Source: Streptomyces sp. NBC_01707
GTDB lineage: Bacteria > Actinomycetota > Actinomycetes > Streptomycetales > Streptomycetaceae
Assembly: GCF_041438805.1 (NCBI RefSeq)
Contig: NZ_CP109190.1
Span: forward strand, 434,001-498,000
DNA length: 64,000 bases
Reading direction: 5' to 3'
Below the pieces are notes generated by a model that saw only the letters and a list, made by a program, of their open reading frames with translations, did no database searches and was not told where the DNA came from. This document shows, piece after piece, positions 43,838 to 51,654 of the stretch (its first letter is position 1; every line of letters starts with the position of its first letter). Position numbers and translations under genes: made by a program.

Positions 43838-44569
43838 TCAGCCGACGGCAGTGAGCTGGCGGGCGAAGCGGCGGACGGCATCGGTGAAGGCGTCCGGGGC
43901 GTCGAAGTTCGCGAGATGTCCTGCCCGCGGGATCAATTCGACGCGGGCATGCGGATGGGCGCGGGCGAAGTCCGCCTCGCCGGTGCGGAAGAGGGTGTCC
44001 TTCTCCCCGTTCAGGATCAGCGCCGGAGCCTCCACGTAACGCATCGCATCCGCGTCGAACCGCCCCAGTATCTCTTCCCAGGCTGCCGGCAGGGTATGGA
44101 AGGCATAGCCGGAACGGATGGTTGCCTCCACCACTTCCGGCGGATAGAGCCGTCGGAACAACCGGTCGTTCCACCGGGCCAGTCGGTCCGCCGGTAGGCG
44201 AGGAACCAGCCTGGCGACCCACCGATACGGAGCTGCCCAGGGGCCGCAAGTGGCGGCGCTGGCTCCTGCGAGGATCAGCCCGCGCAGGCGTTCCGGACGG
44301 CGCCGCGCGAACTCCAGCGAGGCATAACCGCCGAGCGAGTGCCCGACGACCAGAGCCGGTCCGCGATCGAGCGAGTCCACCGCGGACGCGATGATCTCTG
44401 TCGAGGTGCTCAGGCTCCAGGGTTGAGCCGAGCGCTCCCCGTGGCCGGGCAGGTCGACGGCGACTACCGGGAATTCATCCTGGAGCGCAGCAAGCTGCAT
44501 GCTCCACTGTCCCGCGCTCAAGCGCGTCCCGTGCACGAAGACTATGGGCACCGCTTCCGCTGCTGTCAT
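43838..44569 (-). CDS. Alpha/beta hydrolase (cytosolic)
   Basis: A 243-residue protein: oxyanion HGTR at 13-16, nucleophile S78 in GHSLGG, acid Asp near LNGEKDTLF, His in RAGHLANFDAPDAF. It is of the epoxide-hydrolase/haloperoxidase-like esterase type with no signal peptide; the substrate is unknown. GGGGGA precedes the ATG at 44569. It is convergent with the sigma-factor gene. Confidence 0.88.
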   Translation of the reverse strand: MTAAEAVPIVFVHGTRLSAGQWSMQLAALQDEFPVVAVDLPGHGERSAQPWSLSTSTEIIASAVDSLDRGPALVVGHSLGGYASLEFARRRPERLRGLILAGASAATCGPWAAPYRWVARLVPRLPADRLARWNDRLFRRLYPPEVVEATIRSGYAFHTLPAAWEEILGRFDADAMRYVEAPALILNGEKDTLFRTGEADFARAHPHARVELIPRAGHLANFDAPDAFTDAVRRFARQLTAVG

Positions 44570-45158
44570 CAATTCCCCCAGGTGGCACCGGCCATGAGGG
44601 GACTCTACCGGCGAGATCTCCGTGCGAAATTCGAGGGCAGCCCGGAAGGCAAAGCGGCGGCCCTCCTGCAGGCGGTGAATTCTTACGTGCACAGGCTCTG
44701 GAAGGTACGCCGTCGTCGAGAAATCTTCAGTGCTCCGACCGGTCCGAATTCCGTCGCCTCCGAGGGCTCCCGTCGACGTAGGGCTTCCTCATGCAGCTCG
44801 CTGTACGGGTGCACGACTCCGTCGCGTCGCCTGTGCCCCAACCCTCCGCCTGATGCCCAGCGCGAATCCAGCGGATGCGCTCGGGGGCGGCCTCCAGCAG
44901 AGATCGACCACCATCGCGTGGTAGTTGATCTGCCCGAGACGGGCACAACCGCCGTGCCGCCGACCTGGGTTGATCCTCTGTGTGTGCAGACCGGTGCTTT
45001 GCACAGCACCAGAAAAGGTGAGCCGGAACCAAAACTCGTGAACTTCCGCTGCGCTTTTGATCCACACCGCTGACGGAACCCATCGACGAACATTGTTCCT
45101 GGAAGTGAACGAAGCCAGACACGCCAGGACCAACGATCGAAGCGGAAGGGAGGTCGCC
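44570..45158. other. Intergenic, no gene supported
   Basis: About 590 bases between two minus-strand genes. The frame of the hydrolase stays open back to 44692, but the extension has no ribosome site. Other frames are Arg/Pro-rich. Confidence 0.45.
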
Positions 45159-45644
45159 TTACAGGGGTCGGAGCACACCCTCGGGATCGGCGGACGCCTC
45201 TTCAGCGAACTCCTCGAAATCCATGTTCGCAATCGACAGATTCGCGTGGACGCCGTGGACGGCGGCCGGAGCCGTACGGAACTCACGGGGCGGCGGGGAG
45301 TCGATGAGTTCCTGGTAGTACATCGGGTCGAGATCCTCGCTCTCGGACCAGACATCGCAGGCCAGAAGCGGACCGTCGGCGGAGTGCATGGTCACACGGT
45401 CGGCGATGAACACCACGCTCAGGTTCTCGTCCCGTCTCACGGCGGTGAGCACGTCATCGGGCGTGGCATCGGCCCAGGCGGGATCTTCGACAAGGTGGAC
45501 GTGGGCCTCGATCTCGCCGTTCTCACCCCATGGCTGGGTCAGATCCGTCGCCACCGCCTGCCATGCGGATTCGTCGTTGTAGTCGGTCCTGATGATCAGG
45601 GCAGCAAATTCATCACGTCCGACAATCTCAGGCAACACGCGCAT
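45159..45644 (-). CDS. DUF6924-like protein
   Basis: A 161-residue acidic protein. Phrases such as FAALIIRTDYNDESAWQAV, NLSVVFIADRVTMHS and PLLACDVWSE match the DUF6924 type. AGGAG lies three bases before the ATG. No catalytic motif is apparent and function is unknown. It may be a small cytosolic partner of an unlinked system. Confidence 0.75.
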   Translation of the reverse strand: MRVLPEIVGRDEFAALIIRTDYNDESAWQAVATDLTQPWGENGEIEAHVHLVEDPAWADATPDDVLTAVRRDENLSVVFIADRVTMHSADGPLLACDVWSESEDLDPMYYQELIDSPPPREFRTAPAAVHGVHANLSIANMDFEEFAEEASADPEGVLRPL

Positions 45645-45986
45645 GTGCTCCTCCCCGGACCACGATCAGGGGAACGACTGTCTCACGGAGCACTGACATG
45701 GCCTCCGCTCGGGGACTCCGGCATTCGCCGCGCCGTCATGGCCGACTCGGCCGCGAACGACGGCACCGGCAACGTCAACACCGTCCGCAGCGCCCTCGAC
45801 CGCCTCGTTGCTCCTCCCCCGCCCACCGCGTGAACCTCGCAACTGGCCGGATCCACGCATTGCGGCTCGGCCTGTTGAGCCACACCGAGACGCGCCAGCG
45901 AGGTGCGCCCCGGCATCGACCCCGCGAATTCTGTGACTGTCCACGCGCTCCGGCCCGCCTCCGCGTGATGCCGGCTGTGGCGGCCG
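45645..45986. other. Intergenic with a possible 3' relic
   Basis: About 340 bases. On the plus strand a reading ending at 45833 contains SAANDGTGNVNTVRSALDRL, which is coding-like but has no start. No other signals are seen. Confidence 0.35.
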
Positions 45987-46184
45987 CTATTCGCGGACTC
46001 GCGGCGCGATGAACGCGTGCAGGACCGTGACGACAGCGAAGCCGATCGCCAGCACCGCGAAGAACAGACCGACGGTGACCGCGGTGCCCACCTGAGCGGG
46101 CGGGAAGAGGACTTGGCGAACGATGTTGAGCCCCCCGATGGCGACGACGTAGATCCACCAAGGAGCCCGGCGAATGCGGGTCAT
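45987..46184 (-). CDS. Tiny two-helix membrane protein, divergent from TetR
   Basis: A 65-residue protein: basic start MTRIRRAPWW, then helices IYVVAIGGLNIVRQVLF and AVTVGLFFAVLAIGFAVVTV, tail APRVRE. AAGGGGG precedes the ATG. It is divergently transcribed from the TetR gene across only 65 bases, so it is the most likely target of that regulator. Confidence 0.75.
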   Translation of the reverse strand: MTRIRRAPWWIYVVAIGGLNIVRQVLFPPAQVGTAVTVGLFFAVLAIGFAVVTVLHAFIAPRVRE

Positions 46185-46212
46185 GGCCGCCCCCTTTTTG
46201 ACACGTCCGTAT

Positions 46213-46243
46213 TGAAAACAATGTAACACGCCTGTGTGATAAT
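46213..46243. promoter_or_regulatory. Shared promoter/operator region
   Basis: TTGAAA (46213-46218) and GATAAT (46238-46243) could be -35 and -10 of the TetR gene. Its GTG at 46250 lies only six bases further on, implying a leaderless transcript. TGTAACACGCCTGTGTGATAA (46222-46242) is an imperfect palindrome suited to a TetR dimer. ATTGAAAACAAT nearby is another small palindrome. Confidence 0.5.
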
Positions 46244-46249
46244 GGCCGA

Positions 46250-46846
46250 GTGCCGAAGGTTGTAGATCACGAGGGCCGCCGCGCCGAGCTGGCCGGCGCC
46301 CTGTGGCGGGTCGCACTGCGCGACGGCTTCGACGCGGTGTCCGTCCGCTCGGTGGCCGAGGAGTCCGCTTGGTCGGCGGGAGCGCTGCGACACTACTTCC
46401 CGGACAAGACGGAGATGGTCCTGTTCGCCATCGACTTCGTGGTGGAGTCGGTGCGACAGCGGATCAGCGAGGCCAATGCCGCCGCGGGCTCACTCTCGCC
46501 AGAGTTGATACAGGCCCACCTGGAGCAGTTGTTGCCGCTGGACGACGAGCGCCGGCTGGAATCCGAGGCCTGGTTCGCGTTGGTGGTGCTCGCGCGCGGC
46601 GACGTCTCGGCGGCGCAGCGCCGCAATGAGGTCGACGAGTTGATCCGCGGCGCGGTGGAGAGTGCTGTGGCCGCGCTGGAGGAGCTGGGGACGCTCGGTG
46701 CGGGGCGCACGCGAGCGGTGGAAGCGGCGCGGCTGCACGCCCTGCTGGACGGAATGGTGGTGCAACTGCTGGCCCGACCAGCGCGGCTGAGCCCGCAGCA
46801 GGCGCGGGACATGTTGGTCCAGCATCTGGCTGAGCTCTGCGCGTGA
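46250..46846 (+). CDS. TetR-family regulator
   Basis: A 198-residue regulator. The N-terminal helix-turn-helix is RRAELAGALWRVALRDGFDA, VRSVAEESAWSAGALRHYFP; the helical C-terminal ligand domain resembles TetR_C_6-type (FALVVLARGD, RLHALLDGMVVQLL). The GTG start at 46250 with no room for a ribosome site suggests leaderless translation. It probably controls the divergent tiny membrane protein and itself. The ligand is unknown. Confidence 0.9.
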   Translation: MPKVVDHEGRRAELAGALWRVALRDGFDAVSVRSVAEESAWSAGALRHYFPDKTEMVLFAIDFVVESVRQRISEANAAAGSLSPELIQAHLEQLLPLDDERRLESEAWFALVVLARGDVSAAQRRNEVDELIRGAVESAVAALEELGTLGAGRTRAVEAARLHALLDGMVVQLLARPARLSPQQARDMLVQHLAELCA

Positions 46847-46862
46847 GTGAGCGGTGCACAAG

Positions 46863-46986
46863 TTGGTGTCCGATTGCGGATGAGGCCCCCGAAGAAACCT
46901 GCGACCAACTCCTGGAAACACTGCGTGATCCGAACGACCACGACGACGTGTCCGTACTCATCGCCCGACCCAGACCACAGCCCTGA
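46863..46986 (+). pseudogene. SpoIIE-type phosphatase, C-terminal stub
   Basis: About 40 codons ending at TGA 46986: DEAPEETCDQLLETLRDP, then HDDVSVLIARP. The closing DDV.VL..R is the usual end of SpoIIE/PP2C phosphatases, carrying the last metal-binding Asp. Everything upstream has been replaced by the TetR gene. Confidence 0.55.
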
Positions 46987-47337
46987 CCCACTGCGAACGT
47001 CGACCCGCCGGGGACTGCTCCTGATGTGCTCCAGCGCTCACTCGACGGCGTGTACCGCACCGATTGCTCCGGGTCGGCACTGTCGCCTCCTGGATCAACT
47101 TCCTCAGTGGCGGGAACGGCCACGCTCGAGGATGTGTGGTTGAAGGCGAGAGGACCTGGCTCTGACGGCTGAAGCAGTACTGGTAAAACGGTCCCGCATT
47201 GCGCAACGTTCGCCCTGTCGATCACGGCTCATAGCCGCTGATCATCAGCCTGTCGATTTCGCCAGATGGCGCGGGCGGATCATGCTGCCCTGGCGCGTAG
47301 GCTCGGTGAAGGACGGCCAGCGATCAGGAGGTGGGCG
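46987..47337. other. Intergenic, no gene seen
   Basis: About 350 bases before the LspA-like gene. No frame with a ribosome site other than that of the next gene. Confidence 0.5.
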
Positions 47338-47844
47338 ATGCAGCGGATGTATCTGCTGTGGAAGATTGCGGCGGCAGGATTCGCCGTGGACCAGATCACG
47401 AAGGCGATCGCCGCGGTTGTCGTTGAGGGCCATGAGCCAAAGCATTCGCTGGGCGGTGCGGTGACCTTCACCGCTTTCCGGAATTCCGGAGCGGCCGGCT
47501 CCTTCGCGCCCCGCGCAACCCTTGTCTTCACACTCCTGGCTGTCGTCGTCCTTATCCTCATCGCGAGGGTCGCCCCCTCCATCCGGTCCACCGGCTGGGC
47601 GGTCGGTCTCGGACTGATCTTCGCGGGCGCCGGCGGCAACCTCGCCGACCGCATATTCCGTACCCCTGGATTCGGTCGTGGAGCTGTGCTGGACTTCATC
47701 CAGTTCGGCGAGTCAGGGATCTTCAACCTCGCCGACCAGTGTGTGACCGCCGGTGCCGCGATCGTCCTCATCCAGACCTTCCGCGGCATTCCCATGCGCT
47801 CCGTCGTTACGAGCGGCCTCGGGAGTCGTGTGCTGGAGCGGTGA
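47338..47844 (+). CDS. lspA: Signal peptidase II (LspA) family protein
   Basis: A 168-residue membrane protein with four hydrophobic helices and the LspA motifs: VDQITK near residue 18, FRNSGAAGSF, the first catalytic Asp (D104) in AGGNLADRIFR and the second (D133) in FNLADQCVTAG. It should cleave prolipoproteins after diacylglycerylation. AGGAGGTG precedes the ATG. Divergent wording from housekeeping LspA and isolation from rluD/ileS suggest a second copy, possibly dedicated to a subset of lipoproteins. A terminator-like hairpin follows. Confidence 0.85.
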   Translation: MQRMYLLWKIAAAGFAVDQITKAIAAVVVEGHEPKHSLGGAVTFTAFRNSGAAGSFAPRATLVFTLLAVVVLILIARVAPSIRSTGWAVGLGLIFAGAGGNLADRIFRTPGFGRGAVLDFIQFGESGIFNLADQCVTAGAAIVLIQTFRGIPMRSVVTSGLGSRVLER

Positions 47845-47915
47845 CAGTGCAGCGCAGGCCTCTCCCCCGGTCCGACGCACCGGGATCCTCACGGCACCGA
47901 GGTCGAGCAAGAATG

Positions 47916-47955
47916 CTTGGGGGGCTGCCTGGCGGAAGGCCGGCAGCCCCCCAGG
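47916..47955. terminator. GC-rich hairpin after the LspA-like gene
   Basis: CTTGGGGGGCTGCC and GGCAGCCCCCCAGG pair with one wobble around a 12-base loop. Confidence 0.75.
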
Positions 47956-48212
47956 TTGCGGTCGGCGCCAGTCGCGGGTATTCCACCCGCGGATGTCCCA
48001 GTGAGTCATCCCGGCATCGGGGGCTGCCGGCCGATCGTGCTTGGCCACCCGGATGCGCGGACGTGCTAGGAGCCTGGCGTGAGCTCCTCGTGCGCACGAG
48101 TCCTGATCCGCACGTCGGCTGTCTCGCTTTGGCCGGTCTCCCCCAGGTAGGTCAGGGCTTGGCAGAAGTCATCGAGAACGGACCGGGACAGGTGAAATCC
48201 GTCGGCCGCTTC

Positions 48213-49016
48213 TCAGGACGACGAGGGAGCCTGCGGGCGATGCGGCTCCTGCGGTAGCCCTGCGAGCGTAGCGCCCCGTTGCAGCACGTCGCGAAGCATG
48301 GCCGGGGTCAGGGTCCGGGTCGACATGTTGCGCTGACTTGGGTGGAATCCGCCGACCAAGTGCACCCGCCGTTCACCGCCGATGTCGGTGAGGAGGACTT
48401 CGGCGCCGTGACCGAAGGCCGGGCGGGGGCGAGGCAGCTGCCAGCCTGAACCCGTCAGCACGGGCAGCAGTGCCTGCCAGGCAAAGCCGCCGAGTACCAC
48501 GACAGCCCGCAACGACGGTTGCAAAAGTTCAAGTTCGCGAACGAGCCACGGGCGGCAGGTGTCACGCTCGGTGGTGGTCGGCTGATTTCCGGGCGGCGCG
48601 CAGTGAACCGGCATGGTGATCCGCACGCCGTACAGTTCCATGCCGTCACCACGCTGGGTGGCGGTCGGCTGGGAGGCCAGGCCGAGGTCATACAGGGCGG
48701 CGTACAGCGCATCGCCGGACGGATCGCCGGTGAAGACCCGCCCGGTGCGGTTGCCGCCGTGTGCGGCCGGTGCCAGACCGACGATGGCCAGCGCCGCGTC
48801 CGGCGGTCCGAAGCCGGGCACGGGCCTCGCCCAGTACTCCCACTCCCTGTATGCCCGGCGCTTGACCCGGGCGACCTCCTCCCGCCAGGCGACCAGGCGC
48901 GGGCAGGCGCGGCAGGAGGCCACGGCGGTGTCCAACCTGCTCACGTCATGCATCCGCGGTGCGGTCGCGGCCGGGAAGTGCTCTGCCTCCGGGGTGGCAG
49001 GGCCGGTGTCGCGCAA
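48213..49016 (-). CDS. Uracil-DNA glycosylase, family 5 (UdgB)
   Basis: A 267-residue protein. An early CRACPRL cysteine pair and later cysteines (VHCAPPGN, RDTCRPWL) fit a 4Fe-4S-cluster glycosylase. The active-site loop GLAPAAHGGNRTGRVFTGD is the family 4/5 motif A (GEAPG-like; Ala where family 4 has Glu/Asp, typical of UdgB). GGFHPSQRN is motif B. It removes uracil and some deaminated bases from DNA. The TTG start at 49016 has GAGGAG eight bases before it; ATG at residue 22 is an alternative. Confidence 0.88.
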   Translation of the reverse strand: MRDTGPATPEAEHFPAATAPRMHDVSRLDTAVASCRACPRLVAWREEVARVKRRAYREWEYWARPVPGFGPPDAALAIVGLAPAAHGGNRTGRVFTGDPSGDALYAALYDLGLASQPTATQRGDGMELYGVRITMPVHCAPPGNQPTTTERDTCRPWLVRELELLQPSLRAVVVLGGFAWQALLPVLTGSGWQLPRPRPAFGHGAEVLLTDIGGERRVHLVGGFHPSQRNMSTRTLTPAMLRDVLQRGATLAGLPQEPHRPQAPSSS

Positions 49017-49192
49017 CGCCGTTCTCCTCTTCTGCGGGCTGAAGGCGCCGGTGCGGGCCGCGCGGGATCCGGCCGACCCACCCGTCGGGCGATAAAATTG
49101 GGTGAGCCGAGAACATCCGCTCCCGCGGGGAGCCGTACCCGCTGTCCGCCGGTCCCGGGCCGGGGCGGCCGATCGATCTGAAGGGTGCCGTC

Positions 49193-49555
49193 ATGGCCGA
49201 ACAGATCACCTATCGCCGAGTCTACGAGGAGACCGCGCCCAAGGAGGGCAAACGGGTCCTCGTCGATCGGGTCTGGCCGCGCGGCATGCGCAAGGAGGAC
49301 GCGCACCTGGACCAGTGGCTGGGTGCCGTCGCCCCGTCGACCGAACTGCGCAAGTGGTACAGCCATGACCCCAGCCGCTTCACCGAGTTCCGTCGCCGCT
49401 ACCTGGCAGAACTACGCGATGCCGGGCACCGCGAGGCCGTCGAGCATTTGCGTGACCTGGCGGCGCACGACAAGCTCATGCTGTTGACCGCCACCAAGGA
49501 CGTCGACCACAGCCAGGCCGCTGTTCTGGCCGAGTGGCTGGCCAAGAAGCGGTGA
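49193..49555 (+). CDS. DUF488 family protein
   Basis: A 120-residue protein with the DUF488 hallmarks: VLVDRVWPRGMRKED, LRKWYSHDPSRFTEFRRRY and LLTATKDVDHSQAAVL. The family is widespread and lacks an agreed activity. An AGGGTG site precedes the ATG. It is divergent from the uracil-DNA glycosylase. The 250 bases that follow hold no supported gene. Confidence 0.9.
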   Translation: MAEQITYRRVYEETAPKEGKRVLVDRVWPRGMRKEDAHLDQWLGAVAPSTELRKWYSHDPSRFTEFRRRYLAELRDAGHREAVEHLRDLAAHDKLMLLTATKDVDHSQAAVLAEWLAKKR

Positions 49556-49802
49556 CGAACACGAGTGTGCATAAGGACGGCGAGCTGCGGAATCTGATCG
49601 TCGACGGTGGGAGCGGCGGAGCGCACGTCGTGCGGCGTTGCGCAGTCGGCGCGGACTGCACCGTCGCAGTCACTCGTCGACCATGCCGACTCACGCCCGG
49701 GCCTCGCGGTGCCGGTACGTCGGCCGCGCGGACGAATCCATTCCCACATGTGACGCCATGCCGGCGGATCCTGCACCGCCTGGAGACGTGAGGAGGATGA
49801 TG

Positions 49803-50207
49803 ATGCGAACGAATATTATCCGCAACGAGCGCATGGCCATCAGCTACGACACGGTGAACGGCTGGACGGTTGTCGAGATCGACGGCGATGTGGACGCCCA
49901 TACCTCCCCACTGGTCCGTGAAGCAGTGATCAAGCTCGTCGACGAGGGACACCGCCACTTCGTCCTTGATCTGAGCTTCGTATCCTTCCTGGACTCGATG
50001 GGGCTGGGCGTGCTCGTGGCGGTCACGAAGCGCATCCGTGAACACGACGGCTCACTGCGGATCGCGTCCGCCTCTGGCCGGATAGTGAGGGTCTTCGACA
50101 TCAGCGGCCTGCGTGAGGCTTACGAGATCCACCCCTCGCCGGAGGAGGCAACCCGACATGCCCCCTCGCTCGGCAGCCTGGCGCACTGGCCCCACCCGTC
50201 AAGCTGA
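49803..50207 (+). CDS. STAS-domain anti-anti-sigma factor
   Basis: A 134-residue single STAS domain: TVVEIDGDVDAHTSPLVREA, VLDLSFVSFLDSMGLGVLVA with the phosphorylatable Ser65 in DSMGLG, and VRVFDISGLREAYEI. Such proteins bind a kinase/anti-sigma factor when dephosphorylated; SpoIIE phosphatases reset them. A full SpoIIE-type protein begins at the left edge, but no kinase is adjacent. The third of three tandem ATGs is chosen because AGGAGG then has normal spacing. Confidence 0.9.
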   Translation: MRTNIIRNERMAISYDTVNGWTVVEIDGDVDAHTSPLVREAVIKLVDEGHRHFVLDLSFVSFLDSMGLGVLVAVTKRIREHDGSLRIASASGRIVRVFDISGLREAYEIHPSPEEATRHAPSLGSLAHWPHPSS

Positions 50208-50392
50208 GGACCGCTCACCGGCGTGCAGGGCGAGCGTGGACTCTGGCCTCGGAGTCCGCGGCCTCGAGGAGAGTTCGGATTGAACGAAGGCCCGGACCGT
50301 GCACCACGCGGAGGTCATGAGCCGCAGCTCCGCCGCCTCTCAAGATGTATCGGGCATCGGGGCGATGGACAGCGCCACTCAGGTACTGAAGG

Positions 50393-50424
50393 TGGGCAAG
50401 CCGTCGCGGAGGGCGGCTTGCCCA
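50393..50424. terminator. Perfect hairpin between convergent genes
   Basis: TGGGCAAGCCG, ten-base loop, CGGCTTGCCCA. It lies between the STAS gene and the secreted protein at 50557, in a 350-base gap with no gene. Confidence 0.75.
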
Positions 50425-50556
50425 AGGTCTCCTTCGGCTCACCCAGGAACTTCGGTGACGCGGCGCATCCGTCCCGGCGGCCGATGCGGGTCTTTGGGCT
50501 GACAAGAATCCACGCGTGGTGACGAAGCCCGCGGAGTCGGGCCGCAGACCAGGTGT

Positions 50557-51102
50557 TCAGGTGAGTTCGAAGGAACTGGCTCGGTTCTGGCAGCCGTCCT
50601 TGCGGAGGTCCGCCTGCATGTGGATCCACCGGTTGCCGCACTCGCCCTCGAAGTTGATGTCGGAGGAGAACCAAACGTCGCAGTGCGTACCGTTCCCCAT
50701 CTGCGTGGTCACCGAACTGACCCTGTCGTTCCACCCATTGGGCATATGGGAAAAGCGCCAGTCCTTGTTGCTCGACGAGAGGGTGCAGTCCTCCGGCGTG
50801 ACGATCACCAGCGTGCTTCCGGTGGTGTTGTTGTAGCCCAGCCCGTCGTAGAACACCGCCACGGCATAGCCGTTGGCATTGGCGAACCGGAGCGACTCGG
50901 CGAAGCTGATATGCCCCCACATTTCTCCGTTCCAGGAGAAGTACGTGCTGTGCACTGCGGCACTTGCGGCGGGCGCAGCCAGGGTCGGCGCACCTGCGGC
51001 CGTGGTGGTCGCTGCAGGGGATGGGCCGCCGCCGCAGACGATCGCGCCCGCGGCCAGGATCAGGACCGCACAGGCCCTCCCCACCACCCTCAGAACGTTC
51101 AT
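50557..51102 (-). CDS. Secreted protein, peptidase-inhibitor-like
   Basis: A 181-residue exported protein: basic start MNVLRVVGRA, hydrophobic CAVLILAAGAIVC, Ala/Thr/Pro linker, then a compact mature domain with paired cysteines (PEDCTLSSSN, GTHCDVWFSSD, GECGNRW, KDGCQNR) and aromatic strands (WNGEMWGHISFAESL, YAVAVFYDG). The IVCGGG stretch is also lipobox-like. Cysteine-rich small secreted domains of this sort often are inhibitors or binding modules, but no family is firm. GGGGA precedes ATG 51102. Confidence 0.7.
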   Translation of the reverse strand: MNVLRVVGRACAVLILAAGAIVCGGGPSPAATTTAAGAPTLAAPAASAAVHSTYFSWNGEMWGHISFAESLRFANANGYAVAVFYDGLGYNNTTGSTLVIVTPEDCTLSSSNKDWRFSHMPNGWNDRVSSVTTQMGNGTHCDVWFSSDINFEGECGNRWIHMQADLRKDGCQNRASSFELT

Positions 51103-51517
51103 GTGTTCCCCCGTTGAGTATGCGCGCCCGGTCCGGCGCCGCCGATGCAGACCTCGTGATCTGCAATTCGACGGTGACAGCCTGGGTCAACTCGCACAAG
51201 GCCGTGTCACCGTGCGACCGGCGCGCAGTACCGACCTCATTGGCATCAACCCTGTTGCATCCCTTGTCCGATGGCCCCGCTCGGGCACTTCGTCACCCCG
51301 AGCTCGGAATTCTGTTCATCGGTTCACCCTGCCTGGCAGGCGTGGACGGTAGCGCGCGGGGCAGACCGTTTTGCCCGTCCGGCAACCCCAAGGTCGCCTC
51401 GGTGGAACCCTCCGCCTGAGCCCTGCCCACCCACCGCCCCGGCCCCGTCATCATCTCGGCGACCTCCGGTGGCATCACGGCAGCGCCCAGGTCGTCGTCC
51501 AGTGACCTGACCCATGA
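51103..51517. other. Intergenic, no gene seen
   Basis: About 415 bases between two minus-strand genes. No coupled ribosome site and frame are visible. Confidence 0.45.
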
Positions 51518-51547
51518 CGGGGTGCCCGAGCAGTCTCGGGCACCCCG
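51518..51547. terminator. Perfect 13-bp stem with CAGT loop
   Basis: CGGGGTGCCCGAG-CAGT-CTCGGGCACCCCG, downstream of the MFS gene that ends at 51655. Confidence 0.85.
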
Positions 51548-51654
51548 CCGGCAATCTGTGGCCTCTGGCTCCAGGGACTGCGGCAAACGATTTTCGGTCT
51601 CGTCGGCAGGCAGATCGGACGGCCGAAAAGGACCGCCGGGAATCCGACGGACCC

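Noticed and set aside
48213..50207. Defence island (uracil glycosylase, DUF488, STAS)
   Set aside because: Each gene is a common housekeeping or signalling family, with separate orientation and spacing; no nuclease, helicase or toxin is present.
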